Assembly (NCBI GenBank): GCA_027306915.1
Contig: DAHUYW010000046.1
Span: forward strand, 1-29,932
Direction of reading: 5' to 3'
DNA from: Spirochaetales bacterium
GTDB taxonomy: Bacteria > Spirochaetota > Spirochaetia > DAHUYW01
Length of the DNA: 29,932 nt
Shown: in pieces, positions 18,389 through 26,325 of the stretch
Position numbering within the stretch: position 1 is the first letter of the stretch
Layout: each line of letters starts with the position of its first letter
Position numbers and translations under genes: made by a program
The notes under the pieces: model-generated
Told to the model about the DNA's origin: nothing
Seen by the model: only the letters and a program-made list of their open reading frames with translations
Databases searched by the model: none

Positions 18389-19885
18389 TTAGGCTTGCGC
18401 CCTCGCCTCGCCTCTCCTGGTCTGAAGGTCGAGAGCCCGGAAAGCAGGTGTCAGCACCACCGAAACAACGAGGTTGAGAACCACCGACGTAAGCGCCGAA
18501 TATATGCCGAAGTGGTGGCTGCCGATCACGAAGGTATAGATCGACGCGTTGTGGGCGGCGACGAACATGTAGATCCCGCTTACGATTCCCACGACCCAGC
18601 CGATCACCAGAGCCCAACGGTTGAGCCACTTCGTAAACAGCCCGAGGAAAACCGCCGGCAGGGTCTGGATGATGATGATCCCCCCGAGCAGCTGGAAGTT
18701 GATGATGAAGGTCGTCGGGATGAAGATGATAAAGAGCAGCGCTCCGAGCTTCACTACGAGCGAGACGATCTTAGCGACGGTCGTCTCTTCGCGGGCGCCG
18801 GAGTTCTGCCGGAAGTAGGGCCGGTAGACGTTGCGAGTGAAGAGGTTGCCGGCCGCGATGGACATGATCGAAGCGGGCACCATCGCCCCGATGGCAATGG
18901 CTGCAAAGGCGAAGCCCGCGAACCATGATGGGAACATCTTCGCAATAAGGGCGGGGACGATGCCGTTCGGGCCGTAGGCCTTGGGCGGCACGACGTGCGC
19001 GGCAATAGCCATGAAGCCCATGAAGGCGAGCAGGCCCAGGAGCAGCGAGTAGGCCGGAAGCATGGAGGCGTTGCGCTTGACCACCTCGGGACTTCCGCTG
19101 CTCAGCGTACCCGTGAGGGCGTGGGGATAGAGAAAGAGAGCGAGGGCGGAACCGAGCGCTAGCGTGGTGTAGGGCAGGAACTGCGCCGGCGCCAGGGTAA
19201 CGTGGAAGGCGGGGTTCGCCGCTCCCTTCGCCAAGGCGGCCTGAAAGATCGGACCGAACCCGCCGAGGGCGATCGGAATGACGATGATCGCCGCTATGAG
19301 AACGATGAAGATCATGGCGTCCTTGATGAGCGAGATCATGGCAGGCGCGCGCAGCCCGCTTGTGTAGGTGTAGGCCGCAAGGATAAGGAAGGCGACGATC
19401 AGGGCGATCTCCGGATTGATTCCCATTTGGGCTACCGAGACCGCTATGCCGAACATCTGCAGCGCGATGTAGGGCATCGTTGCGACGATCCCGCTTAAGG
19501 CGACCACCAAGGCCAGGGTCCTGCTTCCGAACTGGCCCTCGACGAAATCCGAAGGGGTGATGTAGCCGTTCTCCTTGCAGATCTTCCAGAAGCGCGGCAT
19601 GAGAACGAAGACAAGCGGATAGATGAATACCGTGTAGGGAACGGCAAAGAACCCAAGGGCTCCGACGCCGTACACCAGGCCCGGCACAGCGACGAGCGTA
19701 TAGGCGGTGTAGAGGTCTCCGCCAAGCAGGAACCAGATGATGACCGTGCCGAATCGCCGGCCCGCCAGTCCCCACTCGTTGAGCGAATTGAGATCGCCGC
19801 GGCGCCACCTGGCGGCGACGAATCCGACAACCGTAACGACTATAAAAAAGAACAAAAAGACCGCGAGCGCAACCCAATTAATCAT
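18389..19885 (-). CDS. Sodium:solute symporter, MctP-like monocarboxylate permease
   Basis: 498 aa, very hydrophobic, with about 13 membrane helices and the SSS-family pattern. After the first helix comes RRGDLNSLNEWGLAGRRFGTVIIWFLLGGDLYTAYT, the conserved start of the sodium-binding core, here split around residues 29-65. TPSDFVEGQFGSR (about 109-121) and a region with GAMVPASIMSIAAGNLFTRN follow. MctP proteins import lactate, pyruvate and similar acids. The call is supported by the small DUF3311 protein encoded 27 bp upstream, a known partner of this subfamily, and by convergent nifJ, which would consume pyruvate. The precise substrate is inferred. GAGGTAGG precedes the ATG. Confidence 0.88.
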   Translation of the reverse strand: MINWVALAVFLFFFIVVTVVGFVAARWRRGDLNSLNEWGLAGRRFGTVIIWFLLGGDLYTAYTLVAVPGLVYGVGALGFFAVPYTVFIYPLVFVLMPRFWKICKENGYITPSDFVEGQFGSRTLALVVALSGIVATMPYIALQMFGIAVSVAQMGINPEIALIVAFLILAAYTYTSGLRAPAMISLIKDAMIFIVLIAAIIVIPIALGGFGPIFQAALAKGAANPAFHVTLAPAQFLPYTTLALGSALALFLYPHALTGTLSSGSPEVVKRNASMLPAYSLLLGLLAFMGFMAIAAHVVPPKAYGPNGIVPALIAKMFPSWFAGFAFAAIAIGAMVPASIMSIAAGNLFTRNVYRPYFRQNSGAREETTVAKIVSLVVKLGALLFIIFIPTTFIINFQLLGGIIIIQTLPAVFLGLFTKWLNRWALVIGWVVGIVSGIYMFVAAHNASIYTFVIGSHHFGIYSALTSVVLNLVVSVVLTPAFRALDLQTRRGEARAQA

Positions 19886-19912
19886 AGCTACCTACCTCAT
19901 TGTCGGGATCCG

Positions 19913-20113
19913 TCATGCCCCTGCCAGGTAGACGGCGGCCGTTATGACGGCCGTGATGATGACCCAGAGGAGCTGGAACCAGTAGAAGAAGGGGATACCG
20001 AGGAGCTGTGGCTGGACGGCGTTGTAGAACGGCGGCCACAGCATGGCGACGAAGGGGGCGAGCAGAAGGATTAGGAACCAACGCGCACCCTTTCGAGCGG
20101 GACGACTTTCCAT
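19913..20113 (-). CDS. DUF3311 small membrane protein, symporter partner
   Basis: 66 aa from the ATG at 20113, which has AAGGAGAG seven bases upstream; a longer TTG reading starts inside the promoter operator and is rejected. A basic N-terminus is followed by two membrane segments, WFLILLLAPFVAMLWPPFYN (about 13-32) and FFYWFQLLWVIITAVITAA (about 42-60), with the family's NxxxPxxxGxPFFYW-like loop between them. DUF3311 genes commonly stand next to SSS-type monocarboxylate permeases and probably encode an accessory subunit. It is co-transcribed with the symporter. Confidence 0.85.
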   Translation of the reverse strand: MESRPARKGARWFLILLLAPFVAMLWPPFYNAVQPQLLGIPFFYWFQLLWVIITAVITAAVYLAGA

Positions 20114-20125
20114 AATCTCTCTCCT

Positions 20126-20180
20126 TACTAAACTTAGCAAATTAGTAGGATTATACAGTCCGGCTCCTGCAAATTGTCAA
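20126..20180 (-). promoter_or_regulatory. Promoter and operator candidate of the DUF3311/symporter operon
   Basis: On the minus strand, consensus TTGACA (20175-20180) and consensus TATAAT (20150-20155) are separated by 19 bp, slightly long. Just downstream lies the inverted repeat TACTAA-N10-TTAGTA (20126-20147), with the overlapping CTAA-AC-TTAG (20128-20137). It covers the expected transcription start, a typical site for a repressor. Confidence 0.6.
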
Positions 20181-20238
20181 ATGTTTTCTGTCGCCTCCCG
20201 CGCCCCCTGCTGCTGCGGTTGCGACGAGCTGTCCGTTC

Positions 20239-20267
20239 TTGTCCATTTCAGGGCCAGGCAGTATATT
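20239..20267 (+). promoter_or_regulatory. zwf promoter
   Basis: TTGTCC (20239-20244), a 17-bp spacer and TATATT (20262-20267) lead to a start near 20274. A GAGGAG ribosome site follows about eight bases before the ATG. A second TATAAT (20276-20281) lies too close to the ribosome site to be used with it. The 182-bp divergent region 20114-20295 is fully occupied by these two promoters. Confidence 0.5.
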
Positions 20268-20295
20268 CCCCGAGGTATAATCGAGGAGTTCAAAA

Positions 20296-21621
20296 ATGGC
20301 AGTTTCCCATTCCGCAATCGTGATTCTTGGGGCATCGGGCGACCTCGCGAAGCGCAAGCTCCTACCCGCACTGGCGACCCTTTACGAGCAAGGCGAGATG
20401 GACGACACCAACGTCATCATCGGAACCGGCCGGACCGAGTACAGCGTCGAGACCTTTCGCGCGCGCTTCGACATCCCGGACGATTTTGCCCGGCTGCTGC
20501 ACTACTACGTCGGAATGGAGGGCCTGAAGAAGTTTGTTGATTCCCGCGGCACGTTCGAGCAGGTGATCATTTTCATGGCGCTTCCGCCGTCGGTCTACGC
20601 CCAGCGCGCGAGGGAGCTCTCAGCCGAAGGGTTTGGCGCCGAGACGCGAATCATCATCGAAAAGCCCTTCGGGTACGACTACCAGTCGGCGCGTAGGCTG
20701 AACGAGGAGCTTCACGCGGTCTACGACGAATCCCAGATATTCCGTATCGATCACTATCTCGCCAAGGAAGCGGTGCAGAATATCCTGGTTTTTCGCTTCG
20801 CCAACAACCTCTTTCATCCCATCTGGAACGCTGCGGCGATCGAATCGATCCAGATCAGCGCCTCCGAGACCATCGGGGTGGAGGATCGCGGCGACTACTT
20901 CGATGGAGCCGGCATCATCCGCGACATGGCACAGAACCACCTGATGCAGCTCCTTTGTCTCATGACCATGGAAGCCCCCGTGAGCCTCGATGCCGAGGAG
21001 ATCCGCGCCCAGAAGGTCAACGTTATGAAGACTATCTCGATCGATTCGGTCCATCGCTACCAGTACGAGGGCTACCGCGGTGAGCGCGGCGTGAAGCCCA
21101 ACTCGACGACCGAGACCTTCGCGGAGATCAAGCTTCACATCGACAACTTCCGGTGGACGGGGGTTCCGATCTACATCCGGGTGGGCAAGGCGCTCGAACG
21201 GAAAGGAACCGAAATCGGCATCCAGCTGAAGCCCCTTCCCCATCTGCTCTTCAACCAGGAGGGGAAGGTTCAGCCCAACCGGGTCATCTTCAAGATTCAG
21301 CCGGCCGAGGGAATCATCCTCGACCTCGCGAGCAAGACCCCCGGAAGCGAGATCCGCCTCGCCCGCACGACGATGAAGTTCTGCTACGAGGACGAGTTCG
21401 ATGTCGAGATTCCCGAGGCCTATCAGAAGCTCCTGCTCGACGCCCTGCGGGGGAACAAGACCCTCTTCGTGAGCGCCGAGGAAACCGAGATGTCATGGCG
21501 GAAATACGCCGATTTCCTCGACCAAGGCGAGATCGAGCTCTACAAGCCCGGTACCCAGCCTGCCAGCAGGCTCGGCTGCGACTGGATCGACTTCGAGCGA
21601 TACGGCTCGGCCTGCGACTAG
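20296..21621 (+). CDS. zwf: Glucose-6-phosphate 1-dehydrogenase
   Basis: 441 aa, somewhat shorter than the usual 480-510. It oxidises glucose 6-phosphate to 6-phosphogluconolactone with NADP, the entry to the oxidative pentose phosphate route. The dinucleotide motif is LGASGDLAKRKLLPAL (11-26); EKPFG (122-126), RIDHYLAKE (150-158, with Ala where most family members have Gly) and the RDMAQNHLMQ segment with catalytic His215 are all present. Start chosen from the ribosome site and the direct entry into the Rossmann strand. The stop codon shares CTAG (21618-21621) with the stop of the convergent gene. No pgl or gnd neighbour is visible. Confidence 0.93.
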   Translation: MAVSHSAIVILGASGDLAKRKLLPALATLYEQGEMDDTNVIIGTGRTEYSVETFRARFDIPDDFARLLHYYVGMEGLKKFVDSRGTFEQVIIFMALPPSVYAQRARELSAEGFGAETRIIIEKPFGYDYQSARRLNEELHAVYDESQIFRIDHYLAKEAVQNILVFRFANNLFHPIWNAAAIESIQISASETIGVEDRGDYFDGAGIIRDMAQNHLMQLLCLMTMEAPVSLDAEEIRAQKVNVMKTISIDSVHRYQYEGYRGERGVKPNSTTETFAEIKLHIDNFRWTGVPIYIRVGKALERKGTEIGIQLKPLPHLLFNQEGKVQPNRVIFKIQPAEGIILDLASKTPGSEIRLARTTMKFCYEDEFDVEIPEAYQKLLLDALRGNKTLFVSAEETEMSWRKYADFLDQGEIELYKPGTQPASRLGCDWIDFERYGSACD

Positions 21622-23468
21622 GACCCTAGGCGGACCCCGCCTCGCACAAAGACGCGAAGCGAGTCGAGGTTGGTGTTTGCATAAAGGATGCGCATCCACT
21701 CGGCTCCCACTTCGAAGGTTATGAGCGTCCCGATGTCAAGCTCGCCGGATGCCCCGAGCTTCACGTAGGAGTCCATCGAAGAGCCGCTCGTCGACTGCTG
21801 CGCGGTCGAAAGGTTGAACAGGCTGTAGGTGAATCCGTACCCCGCGCGAACGACGGCGTTGAGCGGAAAGCGGAAGGGGGTTCGGTAGTAGAGGTTTGTT
21901 CCCACCGCGGTGACGTTCAGGCTCGTCCCTCCTCCACTCCCTCCGCCAAGGTCAGTGAAGCGTGAATCGCCGAGCTCAAGCTCCATCCCCATGTCTCGGA
22001 CCGCCGGCAGCCGCGGGAAAAACTTGGCGCCGAGCGGAAACGCCGCGTCGACATCTCCGCCGATCAACGAGCCGGTAACGGCGTTCGCGAAGCTTGGGCT
22101 CAAGACAAGGACGTACGGGTAGCCGGCAGTAATCTTTATCGAGCTGGGATGGACGTAGCGCGGAGGCGGCTCGGGGTTCACGATCACGAGACCGGAGACC
22201 ACCGTGGTGAGATCGAGCGAGTTCTCCATGACGAGGTCGTACCGTCCCGGAGCTATCCGCGCGAGGTCGGCGCGAAGGGCGCGCTCCTGCACGGCGGGAG
22301 CGGGGCCCGCGTCCTTTCCAGGCTTTGCGGCGCTCTCGGCGGAGAGGACCGGAATAAGGAGGCTGTGCCGCTTCAGGAAGACCCGCGCCTCGGGGATAAG
22401 GTCGCGCGCGCGCAGCACGAAATCCCCCTTGCTTGTCCCGATGGTGAAGGTCGTCGGGCTCATCGATACGAACTTCGGGGTGGTGATTCTCTGCACCGTG
22501 ACGGCGCGAGCGAGCGTGGAGCGCAGGCCCCCGGGGTTCGCAGCGACGAGGTCGTAGACCCCCGGGACTGCGTCGCCGAGATTCAGGTCGATGCTGGCCG
22601 CCTCCGGCGATCGGATTCTCGCGGAAGTGATGTCGATCCGCCGGTTGCCGCGTGCCAGAAAGAACGAGGTTCCCTCGATGAATCCCGTCCCATCGACGGC
22701 GATCTGCCGGTAGGTGCGATCGTTGTAGCCCCGGTTGAGCGATATCGAGGCGAGCTCCGGCTGGATGCGCGGCCGGACCTCCACGGCACCGGGGAGAATC
22801 ACGAAGAGATTCTCGGGATTCCCCACGCGGAGGTCGTAGGTGCCCGGAGTCACTGCTCCGAGGTCGAAGCTCGCAGCGAGTCGTGTCGCCGCGACCTCCT
22901 CGTTCGTCGCTTTCGCGACTACCCTGTCGCCGCGAAGAAGCTCGATGGTCGTCTCCGTGAGATAGTTGGCTCCGTCGATCGCAAAGGGACTCGAAGTAAC
23001 CCCGGCATAAAGAATCTTGGGCGCAAACTCGCTCACGACCGGAGTAAAGACCTCGATCACGTCCAGATAACGCCACACCGACTGACTCGCGGGCTTGTCG
23101 AAGAGGTTGAAGGAGATCACTCGCACCTGGTAGGTACCCGGCGTGAGCACCGCATGGATGCTCGTCTCTTCCGTGCTGCGGTCGATCAGGATGTCGCCGC
23201 CGAGCGGGCGAATGAGGACCTCGTAGCGAACGGCGCCGAGCACCTTCTTCCAGGAGACGACGATGTGGCGCTCGGGCGCAGCGCGTACGGCGCCGTTGGA
23301 GCCCTCCGATTCAAGCCCCTGCGACGCGGCGGAAGGCGACGTGGCGCCCGGAGGCGGGGCTGCGGGCACCTCCTGCGCGGCAAGCGGCACGAGCGAAACC
23401 GTGAGAAGTCCGAGCACGCAGAACGGCAGGCGCCAGAAAACGGGGCGCCTCCGCCCTTCAGTGGACAA
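21618..23468 (-). CDS. Exported IPT/TIG-like repeat protein with C-terminal outer-membrane barrel
   Basis: About 616 aa from a TTG at 23468 that overlaps the end of the FecR gene; the open frame runs further upstream inside that gene and the start is uncertain. A signal peptide is clear (RRRP, then a hydrophobic run to about PLAAQE). An Fn3-like module follows, starting RHIVVSWKKV. Then come three or four Ig-like IPT/TIG units, each closing with a phrase such as TPGTYDLRVGNPENL, VPGVYDLVAANPGGL or APGRYDLVMENSLDL. The last 170 residues have alternating polar and aromatic strands typical of a small barrel (YYRTPFRFPLNAVVRAGYGFTY and later strands). It is the third gene of the adenylate cyclase operon. 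Role unknown; outer-membrane location is inferred. Confidence 0.75.
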   Translation of the reverse strand: MSTEGRRRPVFWRLPFCVLGLLTVSLVPLAAQEVPAAPPPGATSPSAASQGLESEGSNGAVRAAPERHIVVSWKKVLGAVRYEVLIRPLGGDILIDRSTEETSIHAVLTPGTYQVRVISFNLFDKPASQSVWRYLDVIEVFTPVVSEFAPKILYAGVTSSPFAIDGANYLTETTIELLRGDRVVAKATNEEVAATRLAASFDLGAVTPGTYDLRVGNPENLFVILPGAVEVRPRIQPELASISLNRGYNDRTYRQIAVDGTGFIEGTSFFLARGNRRIDITSARIRSPEAASIDLNLGDAVPGVYDLVAANPGGLRSTLARAVTVQRITTPKFVSMSPTTFTIGTSKGDFVLRARDLIPEARVFLKRHSLLIPVLSAESAAKPGKDAGPAPAVQERALRADLARIAPGRYDLVMENSLDLTTVVSGLVIVNPEPPPRYVHPSSIKITAGYPYVLVLSPSFANAVTGSLIGGDVDAAFPLGAKFFPRLPAVRDMGMELELGDSRFTDLGGGSGGGTSLNVTAVGTNLYYRTPFRFPLNAVVRAGYGFTYSLFNLSTAQQSTSGSSMDSYVKLGASGELDIGTLITFEVGAEWMRILYANTNLDSLRVFVRGGVRLGS

Positions 23469-26325
23469 AGAAGCGTCGCGGCGAGTTGATGTCCGCAGGA
23501 CCAATTTTCTTCCCCAGAGCGATGTCGAACCTGATTTGCAGCGGCTCGCTGGAGCGAACCGCCTGACCGGAGCGGTCGGTCTGAGTTGCCTGAATCTGCC
23601 AAATGAACGCACCGATGTTCAATTCCCGCAGCTCGGTGTATCGATACGAGGTGCCGGTCACGTTCGCGACCGAGAAGATGACTCGTCCGGATGCGGCGTC
23701 GGTAAGCGAGATGCTGTAGCTTGTGGCATCGGGCACCGGGCGCCAAGAGAAGGAGAGGGCAGGTTGGTTCCACATATCCACCACAGCCTGCGAAGCGGGC
23801 GAGACGCCCGTCGGCTGCGCAAGGGAGGGCAACGTGGCGACCGTGAACTCGTTTATCGCCGATGCGGGGGCGTCGATGCCGTCATGGGTCATCGCCTTCA
23901 CCTGCCAGTAGTAGGTACCCGGGAGGAGCTCCGGAAGCACGACGCTGGTTGCGCCCGGACCCGCGGGAAGCTGCTTGAGATTCTTCGAGAAGCTCCGATC
24001 GGAAGCCACCTGGACGATGGCGGAGCCTTCGGGATCCGGGTTGGTCCAGGAGAACGATACTCCGTGGTCGAGCGCAGAAGGGCCGTCGATCTGCATGTTC
24101 GCGAAGGGGCTTAACAGCCGGGGCGCCGGTATGATCCGAAGATGCCGGATCACAAAGTTGGCGAGCGTCGGCTCGCTGTCCTGCGAGCTCAACGAGGGGC
24201 CGGAAGGGTTGTGCGCCTCGATCTCCCAGGTGTAGCTGCCGGGAGTGAGCCCGCTCAGATCCTTGAGAATGAACTCGTTCACCTTCAGGTCTTTGGCGCT
24301 CGCGATGATCCGCATGCCTCCGTTTGGGGCGGGACCGTAGAGGGTGAAGTCGTAGAATTCGCTGCGCGGATCGCCGTCCCACCGGAAGGGCAAGTTCGGG
24401 GCGTTGATAAGATCCATGCCCTTCCCCGGCGCCGGCGTGACGGCCAAGGGGGCAACGAGGGGAGGCAGCACCGTGAAGGCCTCGTCCCCGCTCGACAGGA
24501 GGGTTGAGCCGTCCTGGGAAAGGAGCAGCACGTGCCAGAAGTAGGTACCCGGGGGGAGGCTTCCGAAGGTCGCATTGTTGAAGGTGGTCTTTATCTGATT
24601 GTAGAGCGCCGAGAAATCGGCCCTCGTCGAGAGCTGGACCTCGTAGGTCCCGAGGATATCGCTCTGCCAGACCACGGGAACGTTCGCAAAGGTCGCCCCG
24701 TCGTAGGCCCAGTTCGCTTGGGGAGACTTGAGCTTGATGGTCGCGGTGTGCAGGTGAATCTTGAAGGACCTCACCGCCGAAGGAGGGGACTCCTCTCCGT
24801 AGGAATCGACCCCGCGCACCCGCCAGTAGTATGTCCCGGGGATGAGGGGCTTCCGCCGCAGGTAGAAGTTGTTGATTGTCGTTTCTCGCAGAACCACGTC
24901 CGTAAGGCTCTTGTCTCGCGCGAGGGTGAGCGTCCAGCTCGCCATCGCGTTGTCCGCGGTCCAGTTAAAAAGGAGCCCGGCCGAATTGACCGAGAGGGTG
25001 TTCAGGTCCGCCCCCTCGGCGGGGGCCACGAGGGTGGCGGCCTTGAGCTTCGTGTCTCGAACGATTCGGAAGGAGGCCGACGCGGAGGGCACTGAGCCGC
25101 CCGAGGAGCCGAAACCGTAAACCGGAAGGACCCGCCAGAAGTAGCTCCCCGCCGCTAGGGTGCTTATCGAGATGGTCGTCGCCTCAACCGGCACCCTGTC
25201 CGCGATGCTCGAAAAATCGGAGTCGGTCGCCACCTGTAGCTCATAGCCGCTTGCCACCTGCGAAGCGCTCCAGCTGAAGGAGATGAGGGGGAGCCCCGAG
25301 TCGTAGCCGAAGACCGCGCCCGAGGCCGGGGTCTGCGGCACGATCGGTACATCGCGGACGACCGTGAGCTGCTCGGCCGGGCTCGTCGCGCCGTCGGCGA
25401 CAACCCTCCAATAGGAGGTCCCCGGCTCCACACCTTCGCTCGCCGAGGAGCCGGAGGCGGTGAAGGTGCGCACCCCTTGATCGAAGGCGGGCGTCGGGGC
25501 GATCTCGAGGGTATAGGCCTTGGCAGGCGAGGCCGATCGCCACGAAAAATCGACCGGAGCGGAATCCCCATGGGTCACGAAGATGGCGTTCGCAGCCGGC
25601 GCAACCGGGGCAAGCTGGAGCTGGGAGACGGTAGCCGCTCCGGTCGCGGTGTTGACCTGGGCCTCCTGCGCGGCGGAAACGGTCTGGACCAAGTCGCCGA
25701 CCCCGAGGCTCGCCTCACCGGAGGCGACGTTCACCGAGAGCCGTCCGCCGGCATGCGTGAGGTTCACGGTTGCCCGATCGACGACGACCCGGGAGCGCCC
25801 GCTGCGGATTACGAGCCCGCCGCCCGCGGCGGCTCCCGGTTGCCCCGCAGCCTTGGAACCTCCGCCCGCGCCGGTGGCGTTCGCCTCCGAGCCCGGCGCC
25901 GCGGCGGCGGCGCCAGGGCCGCCGTTGGCGGGTCCACCGGGCCCTCCCCCGGTGCGAATCGCCGTGATCGACCCGCTCACGAAATCGACCGCCTTGGCCT
26001 TCGGGCCCCAATCGAGCGTGATGAGGGTATTGGGGCTGAGCGCGATCTGGGTTCCGTCGATGAGACGGATGACCGCGTCGGAGCCCGCCGCGGTCCGAAT
26101 GCTGTCCTGATTGTACAGGGGCGCGCGGTCGCTCACCTGCTGCCAGACTACCCGGTCGCCGAAGCGGCGCTCGGTATCGTTGCGCTCGTAGATGACAGTT
26201 CCGATGGGCTTCTGCCCGCTTGCGACGATCTGCTGGTTCAGGTCCCGGTAGTAAAGGTAGCCGAATCCCGCCGCGACGGCGAGTGTTGAGGCGGTGACGA
26301 CGAGATCATTCATCCAGGATCTCAT
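23458..26325 (-). CDS. FecR-domain protein with seven Fn3-like repeats, membrane anchored
   Basis: 955 aa. One membrane segment near the N-terminus (about 8-26) anchors it, with the rest outside the cytosol. Residues about 55-225 form a FecR-type domain (SIRTAAGSDAVIRLIDGTQIALSPNT and VDFVSGSITAIR), interrupted by a Gly/Ala/Pro-rich linker (126-170). From about 240 to the end there are seven Ig/Fn3-like units of roughly 100 aa, each ending in a PGTYYWRV-type strand (PGTSYWRV, AGSYFWRV, PGTYYWRV, PGTYFWHV, PGSYTWEI, PGTYYWQV, IGAFIWQI). The start has GAGG six bases upstream and overlaps the cyclase gene by 20 bp. It lacks the TonB/sigma regulator setting of classical FecR; a structural or sensory envelope role beside the cyclase is inferred. 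Confidence 0.85.
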   Translation of the reverse strand: MRSWMNDLVVTASTLAVAAGFGYLYYRDLNQQIVASGQKPIGTVIYERNDTERRFGDRVVWQQVSDRAPLYNQDSIRTAAGSDAVIRLIDGTQIALSPNTLITLDWGPKAKAVDFVSGSITAIRTGGGPGGPANGGPGAAAAAPGSEANATGAGGGSKAAGQPGAAAGGGLVIRSGRSRVVVDRATVNLTHAGGRLSVNVASGEASLGVGDLVQTVSAAQEAQVNTATGAATVSQLQLAPVAPAANAIFVTHGDSAPVDFSWRSASPAKAYTLEIAPTPAFDQGVRTFTASGSSASEGVEPGTSYWRVVADGATSPAEQLTVVRDVPIVPQTPASGAVFGYDSGLPLISFSWSASQVASGYELQVATDSDFSSIADRVPVEATTISISTLAAGSYFWRVLPVYGFGSSGGSVPSASASFRIVRDTKLKAATLVAPAEGADLNTLSVNSAGLLFNWTADNAMASWTLTLARDKSLTDVVLRETTINNFYLRRKPLIPGTYYWRVRGVDSYGEESPPSAVRSFKIHLHTATIKLKSPQANWAYDGATFANVPVVWQSDILGTYEVQLSTRADFSALYNQIKTTFNNATFGSLPPGTYFWHVLLLSQDGSTLLSSGDEAFTVLPPLVAPLAVTPAPGKGMDLINAPNLPFRWDGDPRSEFYDFTLYGPAPNGGMRIIASAKDLKVNEFILKDLSGLTPGSYTWEIEAHNPSGPSLSSQDSEPTLANFVIRHLRIIPAPRLLSPFANMQIDGPSALDHGVSFSWTNPDPEGSAIVQVASDRSFSKNLKQLPAGPGATSVVLPELLPGTYYWQVKAMTHDGIDAPASAINEFTVATLPSLAQPTGVSPASQAVVDMWNQPALSFSWRPVPDATSYSISLTDAASGRVIFSVANVTGTSYRYTELRELNIGAFIWQIQATQTDRSGQAVRSSEPLQIRFDIALGKKIGPADINSPRRFFVH

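Noticed and set aside
22149..23489. A 446-codon plus-strand open frame over the IPT-repeat gene
   Set aside because: Charged, repeat-free translation without hydrophobic core; shadow of the real minus-strand gene.
23900..25560. Recurring PGTYYWRV phrases as possible tandem DNA repeats
   Set aside because: The similarity is at protein level only, with divergent codons, so these are old Fn3-like domains and not a DNA repeat array.
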